From positions 191,958,501-192,022,500 of the forward strand of contig NC_092334.1 in the NCBI RefSeq assembly GCF_046630445.1: DNA of 64,000 nt, written 5' to 3'. Source of the DNA: Rutidosis leptorrhynchoides. Its lineage: Eukaryota; Streptophyta; Magnoliopsida; Asterales; Asteraceae. Below are positions 21,383-32,343 of this stretch, one piece after another. A program made the translations under genes and the position numbers. The notes beneath the pieces were generated by a model. That model made no database searches, was not told where the DNA came from, and was given only the letters and a program-made list of their open reading frames with translations. Within the stretch, counting starts at the first letter, position 1. The number at the start of each line of letters is the position of its first letter.

Positions 21383-23075
21383 ATGAACAGTCGATCATTA
21401 GAACGAGAATGTCGATCATTAGAACGAGAATGTAGTGCCGTAGCTCCAGTTAAAATTGTCAAAGATACGAATGGTGTCGGTCTTGTTACTCTTCAAAATC
21501 CTCAAGGTTTTTCCACACAGGTTCTTTTTTTTATTTTATTTTTTTCTAATCTCATATCTCATTTATAATGCTGTGTTCAAGTATAAACAGAATCCACAAA
21601 AATGTAGAGCAATCTATGAATCTATTTTTTTTTTTATAATCATTTAGGTCAGTTTGCATGGAGGTCAAGTTCTTTCTTGGAAAAATGAACATGGAGAAGA
21701 AATGCTATTTAGAAGTAGTAAGGTTACAACTTTTCCCTCCTTTTGTTGAAGCGGTCATGAATAATCTGGTTTGACCGCATACATCTGATTAATAGCGATT
21801 CGCTACCTGGGTTGCCTAACTTTTACGTTTTTACTAATTTGTATGAAAAATAATATAATCAATAATCAAAGTATATAGTATGACATACAAAGTTGTAAAC
21901 TAACAACAAACATTGAATAAATTATCCTAATTAGGCAAACTCCAAGCCACCTGCAGCAGTGAGAGCAGGCATCCCCATTTGCTTTCCACAGGTACTTTTA
22001 TGGTGTTCTTATTTAATTTCATATATATACTTCTTTTAATTTTAATTTTTTATTCTATCAGTAAGTTTTGATTAGTTACACGTACGTTTGAAGTTTGGTA
22101 ATCGAGGTTCTCTTGACCAACACGGGTTTGCACGCAACAAGATATGGGAATTCGACTATAATCCTCCTCCTCTTGATCATAACGAATGTGATGGTAAAGC
22201 CTTTATCGACTTACTGCTTAAACCGTCTGAAGATGATAAGAAGATTTGGCCTCATAGGTTACACTTTTTATCTATTTGTTTACTACATACTATCATTTTA
22301 ATCATATAAGATCATTAGTGTAGCTATATTGATGTTTTATGACTTTTGACTTCAGTTTTGAATTTCGATTGAGAGTGTTGTTGACTTGTGATGGAGCTCT
22401 GAAGCTCATATCACGCGTAAGAAACATCGGTTGCAAAGCATTTAGTTTCTCAATCGCGTATCACACGTATTTCTTGGTGTCTGATATTAGTGAAGTAAGA
22501 GTAGAAGGTTTGGAAACGGTTGATTATCTTGATAATCTACACCATAAACAACGGTTTACTGAACAAGGAGATGCTCTAACTTTTGAAAACGAGGTTATAA
22601 ATCTCTATTTTCGTAACAACATATCAAACGTGTACACTACTAACATGGTTAGACTAACTAACTAACTTACTATATATCATATAGGTGGATCGAGTATATA
22701 TTGGCTCGCCTCGTATGGTTGGGGTGTTTGATCATGAAAAAAGGCGAACTTTTCTCATACGAAAGGAAGGTCTTCCTGATGCAGGTACAAACAGTTAGTC
22801 ATTTTAAAACTATGAATCGAGTATTTATAAATAATGTTTTCTTTTTTTCTTTTTTTTTTTTTTTTTTTTTTTTTGAAGGAATGTATGTTTATTGTTTTAA
22901 AAAATGGGCAGTGGTATGGAACCCGTGGGAGAAGAAAGCGAAAGCTATAACAGACATGGGCGATGAAGAGTATCGACAAACAATTTGTGTGGACGGGGCT
23001 GCAGTTGAGAACCCGATTACGTTGAAACCCGGAGAGGAATGGACGGGTCGTTTAGAGCTTTCTGCCCTGTCGTAA
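21383..23075 (+). CDS. Glucose-6-phosphate 1-epimerase (aldose 1-epimerase family), seven exons
   Basis: Exons by GT-AG and frame: 21383-21520, 21648-21722, 21935-21991, 22094-22257, 22356-22593, 22685-22784 and 22912-23075, totalling 936 bp (311 residues plus stop). The family interconverts alpha and beta anomers of hexose 6-phosphates, normally in the cytosol. Family strings are plain: VSLHGGQVLSWKNEHGEEMLF, GIPICFPQFGN, DQHGFARNKIW, FEFRLRVLL, the His-bearing SIAYHTYFLVSDI, VEGLETVDYLDN, FTEQGDALTFE, VVWNPWEKKAKA and ICVDGAAVENPITLKPGEEW near the C-terminus. The length matches plant homologues. No stop or frameshift was found, so it should be functional. Exon 1 has a 21-bp tandem duplication that repeats RSLEREC. 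Intron 6 holds a long T-run. It is the only clear host protein gene here. The start ATG could be further upstream (in-frame ATG at 21212). Confidence 0.92.
21391..21432 (+). repeat. 21-bp tandem duplication in exon 1 of the epimerase
   Basis: The 21-mer beginning TCGATCATTAGAACGAG occurs twice in tandem, in frame, encoding RSLEREC twice in the poorly conserved N-terminus. Confidence 0.9.
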
Positions 23076-23271
23076 CTTCGGTAATAAAGTCTACAAAAAC
23101 CTGTTATTAAAATTTAAGTGCGTATAAGTTTGAAAACATTTGTATCATTCACTTTAATTTGTATTCAATTTAGCAGTTGTGTCATCATGATTACCTTAAG
23201 TAAACTTGCAATAAAAAATGGATGTCAAGCATGGGCACAAAAATAAAATAAAGACGGAAGCCACTCTAGAA

Positions 23272-23342
23272 TATCAGAGCCAGGTTTCAATCCTGGGACC
23301 TGTGGGTTATGGCCCACCACGCTTCCGCTGCGCCACTCTGAT
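23272..23342 (-). tRNA. Initiator tRNA-Met (CAU) gene, probably a pseudogene: one base lost from anticodon loop
   Basis: The minus strand reads ATCAGAG at the 5' end and CTCTGAT plus A at the 3' end, a perfect 7-bp acceptor stem with the A-U first pair typical of eukaryotic initiators. D arm (GCGCAGCGGAAGCG), anticodon stem GTGGG/CCCAC and T stem CCAGG/CCTGG are intact. The anticodon loop reads CCATAA, six bases instead of the usual CCCATAA, and the T loop has ATTGAAA where plant initiators have ATCGAAA. The length is 71 rather than 72. T-runs that could end RNA polymerase III transcription lie about 20-35 bases downstream. A consensus error in the GGG run would give the same picture. Confidence 0.8.
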
Positions 23343-23399
23343 TGATGTTATTCTTTTCGTTTAATGTATACATATAGTCGAAACACTTGCATTGGAGTT

Positions 23400-23404
23400 T
23401 ATTT
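23400..23404 (+). repeat. Target-site duplication TATTT (left) of Copia
   Basis: TATTT directly precedes the 5' LTR and recurs at 49027-49031 directly after the 3' LTR, defining one insertion event 25.6 kb long. Confidence 0.95.
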
Positions 23405-23841
23405 TGTTGAATATTGGAGTAGGTGAGTCAATACTCACATGGGAATTGAATGGTGTTTGGTGCCTACAATTTGAGGAATACGAATTAGACTTTTGAATCA
23501 TGCATTCATACTACACCAACCTTCATTTGAGTAGTATAAATAGAGCTCAACTTATGCTCATTCATTCATTCCAAAAACACATTCTCCATTCATGTACTAA
23601 AAGCAATATAGAGAGTTTGTGAGTGTGTCTCCTAATTACAAGAGATATAAAGATTAGTGCGTATCCTTGTAATTAGAGAGAAGTGTAATTCCTATTATTC
23701 TTATTAGTAAAACGTTTTCTTTCCTTGCCCGTGGTTTTTACCCTATTGGGGTTTTCCAGGTTAAATCTCGGTGTCTCTTTATTGTCGCTATTTCATATAT
23801 TACTAGCGGTTTGCTATAATTCGGTGTCACTTTTCTCAACA
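23405..23841 (+). repeat. 5' LTR of Copia-1
   Basis: 437 bp, TG...CA ends. A TATA box TATAAATAG is at 23535-23543. Six substitutions from the 3' LTR at 48590-49026. Confidence 0.95.
23535..23543 (+). promoter_or_regulatory. TATA box of Copia-1 5' LTR
   Basis: TATAAATAG, 130 bp into the LTR; identical in the 3' LTR at 48720-48728, from which transcription could read outward. Confidence 0.7.
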
Positions 23842-23843
23842 AG

Positions 23844-23856
23844 TGGTATCAAGAGC
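23844..23856 (+). other. Primer-binding site of Copia-1
   Basis: TGGTATCAAGAGC just after the LTR end. It is the common Copia variant of the initiator tRNA-Met site with one inserted A. Confidence 0.85.
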
Positions 23857-24027
23857 TAAGGTCTAATATCTAGTGTGTATTAATCTACTTATCATATGGT
23901 CTGTGGTTGCCACGAGAGTGGATCGTCCACATCAGAAAATAAGTAAGATTATTTTCACTCGGTAAAAGTCCTTGGGTGTTATTTCAAGAAAAATAGTATT
24001 GTCGAAAAGAAGATTGTAATTATAGCA

Positions 24028-24213
24028 ATGTCTACGAAATTTGAAATTGAAAAGTTCAACGGGAGTAACTTCTCGTTATGGAAACTAAAGATGAAAGCTA
24101 TCCTGAGAAAGGATAAGTGTTTGACGGCCATCAGTGGACGTTCCGCCGAAGTCACTGATGAAAAATGGGAAGAGATGGACGGCCAGGCTATCGCAAATCT
24201 TCATCTGGCACTA
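24028..24213 (+). pseudogene. Copia-1 gag, N-terminal 62 codons, cut by insertion
   Basis: The frame begins MSTKFEIEKFNGSNFSLWK, the standard start of Tnt1/Tork gag, and runs through DEKWEEMDGQAIANLHLAL. At that point the Gypsy complex E begins (24214). The reading frame resumes at 44827 with ADGVLSSIEEKK. The gag would form the virus-like particle in the cytoplasm. Frame and homology both join across the insertion, confirming that the break is the CACTA target site. Confidence 0.93.
24209..24213 (+). repeat. Target-site duplication CACTA (left) of complex E
   Basis: CACTA lies in the gag codons for AL; the second copy is at 44822-44826, immediately before gag resumes. Confidence 0.95.
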
Positions 24214-25477
24214 TGTGATGACCCAGAAATTTCGAATAAATTTAAACTTAATCTTTGTATGATTAACATTTCCGACACGATAAGCAAAGTCTGTAAACTG
24301 AATCTCAAAATTTTTGAATTACTTTTATATATTTAAATACCCTTCGGTTGTTTTCGACGATTCGCGAACAATTATATGTAAATAGATACATATATACTAT
24401 AACATGAAAAGGTAACAATGTATTAATTGTTTGATACCGTACATTAAACTTATTGGTTTAAATATCTATTTGAATGTATATGATAAGTTGAAATATTTAT
24501 TATTAAAATTTATTTATAAATAACTTCCAATGTGTATTTAAAAACTGATTTATGTATATTAAAAAGATATATACATATATATAATAAACGATAGTAACAT
24601 TCGTTTATTGATTCAATTGATATTTAGATAAGTTAACTAAAGCGTTTAAGATGAACCAGTTAAACACTAATTTGTTACAGTGTTTTCAAATTGCCACATT
24701 ACTCAAAATGCTACAGTGTTTTCGAAAATCACTATTTGCTACAGTGAAATTGACTTTGCTACAGTGAATTGCTACAGTATCCGCTTGACTTAAGGTCGGG
24801 AAGAGAAAACGAAAGCATGAAGCTCCGAAATATAATGGAAAATAAAAGCCAGATAAAAACACATAAATTTACAAACCGTGTATATCAATGCGTATAGCAA
24901 TATAAAGATACGGGAGAATGATAAATACAACTATCCCTAGAGCATAATAGAAATAAACAGATTCTTCTGGTGGGAGCTGGAAAAGAAGGATGAGTGTGGC
25001 AAACGTCAATATTAGGTCAAGAACCAGAACTGGATTAAACATTTTCACAATCTTTTGAATGTATTAATTGGGAAAGAAAGTAGGAGTGGTGAAAATAAAT
25101 GAAACGGAAGAGGTCAATTTATAGCGAAATATCAGACATAGCAATCGAGGTAGATTACGCATTTAATCAAAGGAAATCATAATTTCCTTAATTCCCGAAG
25201 AATCAAATCTTATTTAGATAATGAAGATTTTCTATTCCTTAAATTCCGAAAATCAATCGTTACTACATCAAGAGATAAGACGCATCTCTATTCTCCATTT
25301 CACTCAATTACGATAACTTCTCTTATAAGCTCTGAGTAATTGGATTGTTTTATCCATATTACTCAACGGTAATAAAATTCTATTTATCAACTCATATTCG
25401 TCATGAAAACATTTTTATTGTTAGCCATGACGACCTCACTCAAATTTTGGGACGAAATTTCTTTAACGGGTAGGTAC
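24214..25477 (+). repeat. Complex E unit 1: truncated LTR fused to internal 3' end
   Basis: LTR start through GCTACAGTGAATTGCTACAG (about 24780) is fused to TATCCGCTTGACTTAAGG..., which in the complete copy is found at about 41452-42151. It ends TTAACGGGTAGGTAC, the tract preceding an LTR. Length 1264 bp. Confidence 0.9.
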
Positions 25478-26697
25478 TGTGATGACCCAGAAATTTCGAC
25501 TAAATTTAAACTTAATCTTTGTATGATTAACATTTCCGACACGATAAGCAAAGTCTGTAAAACTGAATCTCAAAATTTTTGAATTACTTTTATATATTTA
25601 AATACCCTTCGGTTGTTTTCGACGATTCGCGAACAATTATATGTAAATAGATACATATATACTATAACATGAAAAGGTAACAATGTATTAATTGTTTGAT
25701 ACCGTACATTAAACTTATTGGTTTAAATATCTATTTGAATGTATATGATAAGTTGAAATATTTATTATTAAAATTTATTTATAAATAACTTCCAATGTGT
25801 ATTTAAAAACTGATTTATGTATATTAAAAAGATATATACATATATATAATAAACGATAGTAACATTCGTTTATTGATTCAATTGATATTTAGATAAGTTA
25901 ACTAAAGCGTTTAAGATGAACCAGTTAAACACTAATTTGTTACAGTGTTTTCAAATTGCCACATTACTCAAAATGCTACAGTGTTTTCGAAAATCACTAT
26001 TTGCTACAGTGAAATTGACTTTGCTACAGTGAATTGCTACAGTGAATTGCTACAGTATCCGCTTGACTTAAGGTCGGGAAGAGAAAACGAAAGCATGAAG
26101 CTCCGAAATATAATGGAAAATAAAAGCCAGATAAAAACACATAAATTTACAAACCGTGTATATCAATGCGTATAGCAATATAAAGACACGGGAGAATGAT
26201 AAATACAACTATCCCTAGAGCATAATAGAAATAAACAGATTCTTCTGGTGGGAGCTGGAAAAGAAGGATGAGTGTGGCAAACGTCAATATTAGGTCAAGA
26301 ACCAGAACTGGATTAAACATTTTCACAATCTTTTGAATGTATTAATTGGGAAAGAAAGTAGGAGTGGTGAAAATAAATGAAACGGAAGAGGTCAATTTAT
26401 AGCGAAATATCAGACATAGCAATCGAGGTAGATTACGCATTTAATCAAAGGAAATCATAATTTCCTTAATTCCCGAAGAATCAAATCTTATTTAGATAAT
26501 GAAGATTTTCTATTCCTTAAATTCCGGAAATCAATCGTTACTACATCAAGAGATAAGACGCATCTCTATTCTCCATTTCACTCAATTACGATAACTTCTC
26601 TTATAAGCTCTGAGTAATTGGATTGTTTTATCCATATTACTCAACGGTAATAAAATTCTATTTATCAACTCATATTCGTCATGAAAACATTTTTATT

Positions 26698-26702
26698 GTT
26701 AG
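26698..26702 (+). repeat. Target-site duplication GTTAG (left) of element T
   Basis: GTTAG precedes TGATAAGG and recurs at 36538-36542. Unit 1 has the undisturbed site ATTGTTAGCCATGACG at about 25417-25433. Confidence 0.95.
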
Positions 26703-28523
26703 TGATAAGGCTAAAAAGGAACATATATTTCATAGCAAAATCCCCCAAGAAAGACAAGATTTTAGTTGCAATTGTTCCATTTTCAAGTAATATTCGTTTA
26801 TTTTAAATAAGTGCGAAGACAAAAGGCGAAAACGACGAATTGAAGACACAAAGGTCCAAAAAGCTCAAAAGTACAAGATACAATCAAAAAGGTTCAAATT
26901 ATTGATGAGGAACGTCTAAAAATGACAAGAGTACAAGTTACAAAACGCAAAGTACAAAATATAAAATTGTACGCAAGGACGTTCGAAAATCCGGAACCGG
27001 GACCAGAGTCAACTCTCAACGCTCGACGCAACGGTGTAAAAATTACGAGTCAACTATGCACAAGAATAAAATATAATATTTAAATAATTCATAATAAGAA
27101 TAATATTAAACAATAAAAAGTTGTTAATTGAGCATAGTTCAGGGGTCATAAGTGAAAATTTAATTTCTAAATTCGCCTATAAAAGGCTTTGTAATCGTAA
27201 TGTAAAAACACACCTTTTTCTATCTTTTTCTTATTTATCAATATCAATTATCAATATCTATATTCTATATCTCTATCATAATGTTAACTTAATAAGATAT
27301 AACAATAATCTTAATTTTAATTTTAAATTATGATAATAATAAGATTTATGATAGAGATCGTTTGAGTGTGTAAGTCGAAATTCTGTCCGTGTAACGCTAC
27401 GCTATTTTTAATCATTGTAAGTTATGTTCAACCTTTTTACATTAATGTATCGTAACTAAGTTATTATTATGCTTATTTGAGCCGAAGTAATCGTAATGTT
27501 GGGCTAAAATATTAAGAAGGGGTTATTGAACTTTGGACCATAATTAAGGTTTGGGCAAAAGACCGACACTTGTGGAAATTGAACTATTGACTATTAATAG
27601 ATGGGGGGTATTGTCTAATTGAGTGACAACTCATTGGAGTCTGTCGAACCTATCTTCAAATTAATTAACCTAATAATTAATAATGATTATGGTTGTCCTA
27701 TTTAGTGATGTTCATATGGAATCTGTTATAATCATTTAATTAATCAATTGGGTTGGGTAATTGATTATTCATTCTGATCAAGTGGATGAATTAATATTCA
27801 TAAACTAATTAAAACAGGGGTGGATTACATACAGTGATAACTGGTGTAATTGTTGACAGAAGTGATAACTGCGTCACAGTTTAAATCCTTAATCAGTTGG
27901 AATATTTGACTTCGGGTATAAGGGTAATTTGACGAGGATACTCGCACTTTATTTTTATGACCGATGGACTATTATGGACAAAAATCAGATAGACGTATCA
28001 AATAAACTAGGACAAAGGGCAATTAACCCATGGTAATAAATTAAAATCAACACGTCAAACATCATGATTACGGAAGTTTAAATAAGCATAATTCTTTTAT
28101 TATATTTCTCATCGTATCTTTATTTACTGTCATTTTATTACTCGCAATTTTATTTACTGTCATTTTATTTATTGTCATTATTTTACGCACTTTAATTATC
28201 GTCATTTATCTTTACGCTTAAAATATAGAATCGACAAACCGGTCATTAAACGGTAAAACCCCCCTTTTATAATAAGATTACTACTTATATAATTATATAT
28301 ATTTTATATAAATATAGTTAAAAATATAGTAAGTATCACCAGCTCCCTGTGGAACGAACCGGACTTACTAAAAACTACACTACTCTACGATTAGGTACAC
28401 TGCCTATAGTGTTGTAGCAAGGTTTAGGTATATCCCATCCGTAAATTAATAAAACTTGTGTCATATTTTGTAGTATTTTGTATTAAAAATAATACTATTT
28501 CGTACCCTCACGCTACATCATCA
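26703..28523 (+). repeat. 5' LTR of element T
   Basis: TGATAAGG...CATCATCA, 1821 bp. Its first ~400 bp are homologous to a segment inside complex E's LTR (42866-43270). Confidence 0.95.
27178..27185 (+). promoter_or_regulatory. TATA box of element T LTR
   Basis: CCTATAAAAGGC about 475 bp into the LTR, a strong TATA box; repeated in the 3' LTR near 35192. Confidence 0.6.
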
Positions 28524-28529
28524 AGTTTT

Positions 28530-28547
28530 TGGCGCCGCTGCCGGGGA
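28530..28547 (+). other. Primer-binding site of element T
   Basis: TGGCGCCGCTGCCGGGGA a few bases after the LTR end. This motif is characteristic of Athila/Tat-lineage elements and differs from the initiator-tRNA sites of all other elements here. Confidence 0.85.
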
Positions 28548-29625
28548 GCGCTAAAACGCTATATTTTTAATTATAATAATATTGAAATAAAATATAATAA
28601 TATAATAATATTGAAATAGAATATAATAATATAATAATATTGAAATAGAATATAATAATATAATAATATTTTAGAATATATTTTTAAAAAGTCGTATTTA
28701 TTAAATACTTCAGGGGTATATTATGTAAATTGTAATTAATAATTTCTATCATGTCGCTTTCATGTGAATAGTAAATTAATTAATTTCTTTTCATTTACTA
28801 TTCATGAATAGTAAATGAATTAAAAAAAAGTTTTGAAAAAAAAATAATAATTATAAAAAAAAGTATTAATTTGTAAAAAAAAACCTTTTTCTAAAAAAAA
28901 AAAAAAAAACTTAAAAAAAAAACGTAAAAAAAAAACAAAAACGTAAAAAAAAAACAAAAACGTAAAAAAAAAAAAACGTAAAAAAAAAAAAATTTATTAA
29001 AAAAAAATATATATTTTTTAAGATTTTGTCTATAAAAAAAAAATTTGTTTTTTTTAGTTTTATTACCTTTAGATTTTTAGACTATAGTCGCAACTTTTAG
29101 TATTAAATTTAGTTTTGCCATAGTTATTTTTACTTCTAGAATTTTTAGGCTTTGCCGTAAAATCCCTTAAGTGCTTATTCCTTAGACTAAGATTTAGGTG
29201 CTTTAGAATTTTGCGACGCCGTTTTTCGCGTTCTTATTTTTATTTTTCGACGCCTATTTTTTGACCTTTTATTTTTCGACCTTTTTCGACGCGCAATCTT
29301 TTTCTCTCTTATTTCTCGCTTTTCTAGTTTTAGGATAAGATTTTTATTCTACTTCTTATCTAAATTTCTTAAAATTACGAAAATTTATTTTAAGTGGTTA
29401 AATTGATAGACATCAAAATTTTCTGGTTCGTAGTAATAGTTGGATTTGTACGTGGACCGGGTTATTGGAGCCAAACAGTACTCAATTATATTGAGACCAA
29501 ACGAATCCTGCCCCTCTGCTGCATCTTTTGGCTATTCGAAACGTGGGCAAAATCAGAAAAGTCTATTAATTGGATAACTTATATAATTTTTCTTTCCTTT
29601 TAAAAACTAATAGGATATTCTGTGA
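28548..29625 (+). other. Leader of element T: AT-rich tandem repeats and poly(A) blocks
   Basis: An imperfect ~29-bp repeat (AATAATATAATAATATTGAA) occurs three to four times at about 28570-28668. A-runs spaced by ACGT/CAAAAACG fill 28818-29015. The rest is T-rich with repeated CGACGC. No gene. Confidence 0.7.
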
Positions 29626-32343
29626 ATGCACCGAGTAAAACGTTCACCACCTTTCATACGTTCACCACCTGTAACTCGATCAAGACATCTAGCAAATATT
29701 GTCGCCGTTGATTTTTCTTTAGAATCATCATCTAGTCAAACAAGAACTCCAACTCAAATTTCCGATAATCCATCTTTTGAACCCGACTTCACAACTAAGA
29801 ACCCGGAGGATATTCAAGGACAATTCCAAGATCCTGAACCACTAGTCATTCCTCCTGAGCTACAAACCGTTAAATCAGAATCTTCTAGTGATTCGAATTC
29901 AAAAAATTCAATTATGGAAGTAACGGAACCTCTAAGTATGGAAGACCGAATGAGAGCTACACGCACGGGCCAAGGTCACGCCATTATTAAGCCAGAAGTT
30001 AATGCGCCAGATTATGAAATCAAAGGACAAATCCTACACATGGTAACTAATCAATGTCAATATAGTGGTACGCCAAAAGAAGATCCTAACGAACACCTTC
30101 GTACGTTTAAAAGAATTTGTACACTATTCAAAATCCGAGAAGTGGAAGATGAGCAGATCTATCTCATGTTGTTTCCCTGGACTTTAAAGGGAGAAGCCAA
30201 AGATTGGTTAGAATCGTTACCTGAAGGGGCGATTGACACATGGGATGTTTTAGTTGAAAATTTTCTTAAACAATTCTTTCCGGCATCCAAAGCCGTGAGA
30301 CTTCAAGGAGAAATTGTTACGTTCGCGCAAAAGCCAAATGAAACATTATATGAGGCGTGGACAAGATTCGGAAGGATGTTGAGAGGATGTCCTCAACAAG
30401 GATTAGATACTTTTCAAATAGTACAAATATTCTACCAAGGCGTAGACGTTGCTACACGAAAAGACATCGACATAACAGCTGGTGGTTCCATTATGAAGAA
30501 AACCGCAACTGAAGCTTACAAAATTATTGATAACACAGCCTCCCACTCTCATGAGTGGCATCAAGAAAAAGATATTTTTCGTTCATCTAAAGCGGCTAGA
30601 GCCGATTCTAGCCATGACTTTGATTCCGTTTCCGCAAAAATAGATGCTTTCGAAAGACGAATGGAAAAGATGAATAAAGATATTCACGCAATACGAATCA
30701 GTTGTGAGCTATGCGGTGGACCACACTTAATGAAAGATTGTAATGTTGAACCAACCATGGAACAACGAGAGAATGTTTCCTATATGAACCAAATGCCTGG
30801 ATATAATTATCAAAATAATTATCAACCGCCAAAGTTAAACTTCAATCGAAATCAAAACATTCTTTACAATCCAAACGGACCCAACAACAACTCGTACAAC
30901 CAACAAGGTCCGAATAACCAACCAACTCAAAACAACACTTTCAATCAACAAAGACCTAGCTTGTATAAAACACCACAACAACCCGAAGAGAAAAAGCCAA
31001 ATCTAGAAGAAATGATGGCAAAGCTGATTGAATCTCAAACACAATTCATTACATCTCAAACCCAAACGAACGAGAGGTTTGATCAGTCATTAAGAACTCA
31101 ACAAGCTTCCATTTTGAATCTTGAAAAACACGTAGGTACTCTTGCTAGCATGATGAGTGAGAGGGAACAAGGAAATCTACCGAGTAATACTGAAGTAAAT
31201 CCTCGGAATGAGAATGTTAACATGGTGTCAACAAATTCTGAAAAACCAGCTCCGGAAGATGGGAAGGTTTTAGATGAGAGTAAAAATGAAGAAGTTACAC
31301 CACCACCACCAGAGTATGTAAAGCCAGTGGTGGCACCATATAAACCACCCATCCCGTTTCCAAGAAAAGGAGTTGAGTATGAGCAAGTAATAGGTAATAA
31401 AGTTGGTGATACCATTGGAAAGAAGAAGAAGAAGAAGAATAAGAAAGTGCAAGAAACAAAAGCCGTAGAAGTAAACCCGGTGAAGACAGTTCCACTAAAT
31501 CCTCCACCTAGGGTAGGTGATCCGGGTGAATTTATTGTTCCTTGTCTACTTAGTGATTGTGTCATGTATGATGCACTAGCAGATTTAGGTGCAAGTGTAA
31601 GTGTTATGCCTCTTTCCTTATATAAGAGATTAGGTGTAGGTAAGTTAAGTCCAACGGATATGAGTGTTCGACTCCTTGATCAAACCATTAAGCACCCAGT
31701 TGGAATTGCTAACAACCTACCCGTTCAAGTAGGCAATTTAACCTTTCTAGTCGAATTTATTGTCATTGACATAGAAGAGGACCCAAACATTCCTCTAATT
31801 TTAGGTCGGCCATTCTTTGCGTTCACCGGGGCGTTATTTGATGTAGGAAATGGAAGAATGACACTTAAAAGTGGTGACAAATCGATCACCTTTATGATTC
31901 GAAAATCTAAACCTCCACCAACCAAAACCGTTGAACCAATAAAAATGATTGGTAATAACCATGTTGTTTTACCAACTCCAACGGCAGTGCTTAGCAATAA
32001 TGAAACGCCTAAGTGTGGGAAAAATGAAGTAACACCTAATGATAACCCAATAACAAAGGACCCCGTTGTTGATACGAAATTAGATAATCCCGTTATTAAT
32101 AGTTCAATGAAGAAACTTATTAAACGGATTCGCGATGCTATAACCAAGGGGAACTTTAAGTTATGTAACCGGTTAGTATCCAATCTATCGCCTAAAGAAA
32201 AGGTGAAGCTAGTTGAAATTGTGGATATTACACAGGAATCCGACCAATGGCTTAAAGCAAAAGTCACAGATATGCAAGTTGATTATGGTCCAAGAGAAAT
32301 TGACGATGAAGTTAATCACAATTTCGACACCACATCTACCTAA
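29626..32343 (+). CDS. Element T gag-protease polyprotein
   Basis: A 905-residue intact ORF. Residues ~135-310 form a retrotransposon gag (capsid) domain with GEAKDWLESLP, FLKQFFPASKA, ETLYEAWTRFGRMLRGCP and FYQGVD. A CX2CX3HX4C zinc knuckle (CELCGGPHLMKDC, 360-372) is one residue shorter in the middle than the usual CX2CX4HX4C. An Asn/Gln-rich linker (385-455), a coiled segment (455-510) and a Lys run precede an aspartic protease domain (~635-750) with DLGASVSVMP at 653 and ILGRPFF. DLGA in place of DTGA/DSGA is common in this lineage. The ORF ends without RT. It would supply particle protein and processing; reverse transcriptase and integrase must come in trans. Confidence 0.9.
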   Translation: MHRVKRSPPFIRSPPVTRSRHLANIVAVDFSLESSSSQTRTPTQISDNPSFEPDFTTKNPEDIQGQFQDPEPLVIPPELQTVKSESSSDSNSKNSIMEVTEPLSMEDRMRATRTGQGHAIIKPEVNAPDYEIKGQILHMVTNQCQYSGTPKEDPNEHLRTFKRICTLFKIREVEDEQIYLMLFPWTLKGEAKDWLESLPEGAIDTWDVLVENFLKQFFPASKAVRLQGEIVTFAQKPNETLYEAWTRFGRMLRGCPQQGLDTFQIVQIFYQGVDVATRKDIDITAGGSIMKKTATEAYKIIDNTASHSHEWHQEKDIFRSSKAARADSSHDFDSVSAKIDAFERRMEKMNKDIHAIRISCELCGGPHLMKDCNVEPTMEQRENVSYMNQMPGYNYQNNYQPPKLNFNRNQNILYNPNGPNNNSYNQQGPNNQPTQNNTFNQQRPSLYKTPQQPEEKKPNLEEMMAKLIESQTQFITSQTQTNERFDQSLRTQQASILNLEKHVGTLASMMSEREQGNLPSNTEVNPRNENVNMVSTNSEKPAPEDGKVLDESKNEEVTPPPPEYVKPVVAPYKPPIPFPRKGVEYEQVIGNKVGDTIGKKKKKKNKKVQETKAVEVNPVKTVPLNPPPRVGDPGEFIVPCLLSDCVMYDALADLGASVSVMPLSLYKRLGVGKLSPTDMSVRLLDQTIKHPVGIANNLPVQVGNLTFLVEFIVIDIEEDPNIPLILGRPFFAFTGALFDVGNGRMTLKSGDKSITFMIRKSKPPPTKTVEPIKMIGNNHVVLPTPTAVLSNNETPKCGKNEVTPNDNPITKDPVVDTKLDNPVINSSMKKLIKRIRDAITKGNFKLCNRLVSNLSPKEKVKLVEIVDITQESDQWLKAKVTDMQVDYGPREIDDEVNHNFDTTST

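Noticed and set aside
27121..27333. 70-residue frame, repeated at 35135-35347
   Set aside because: Lies in both LTRs of element T downstream of the TATA box; low-complexity and without motifs.
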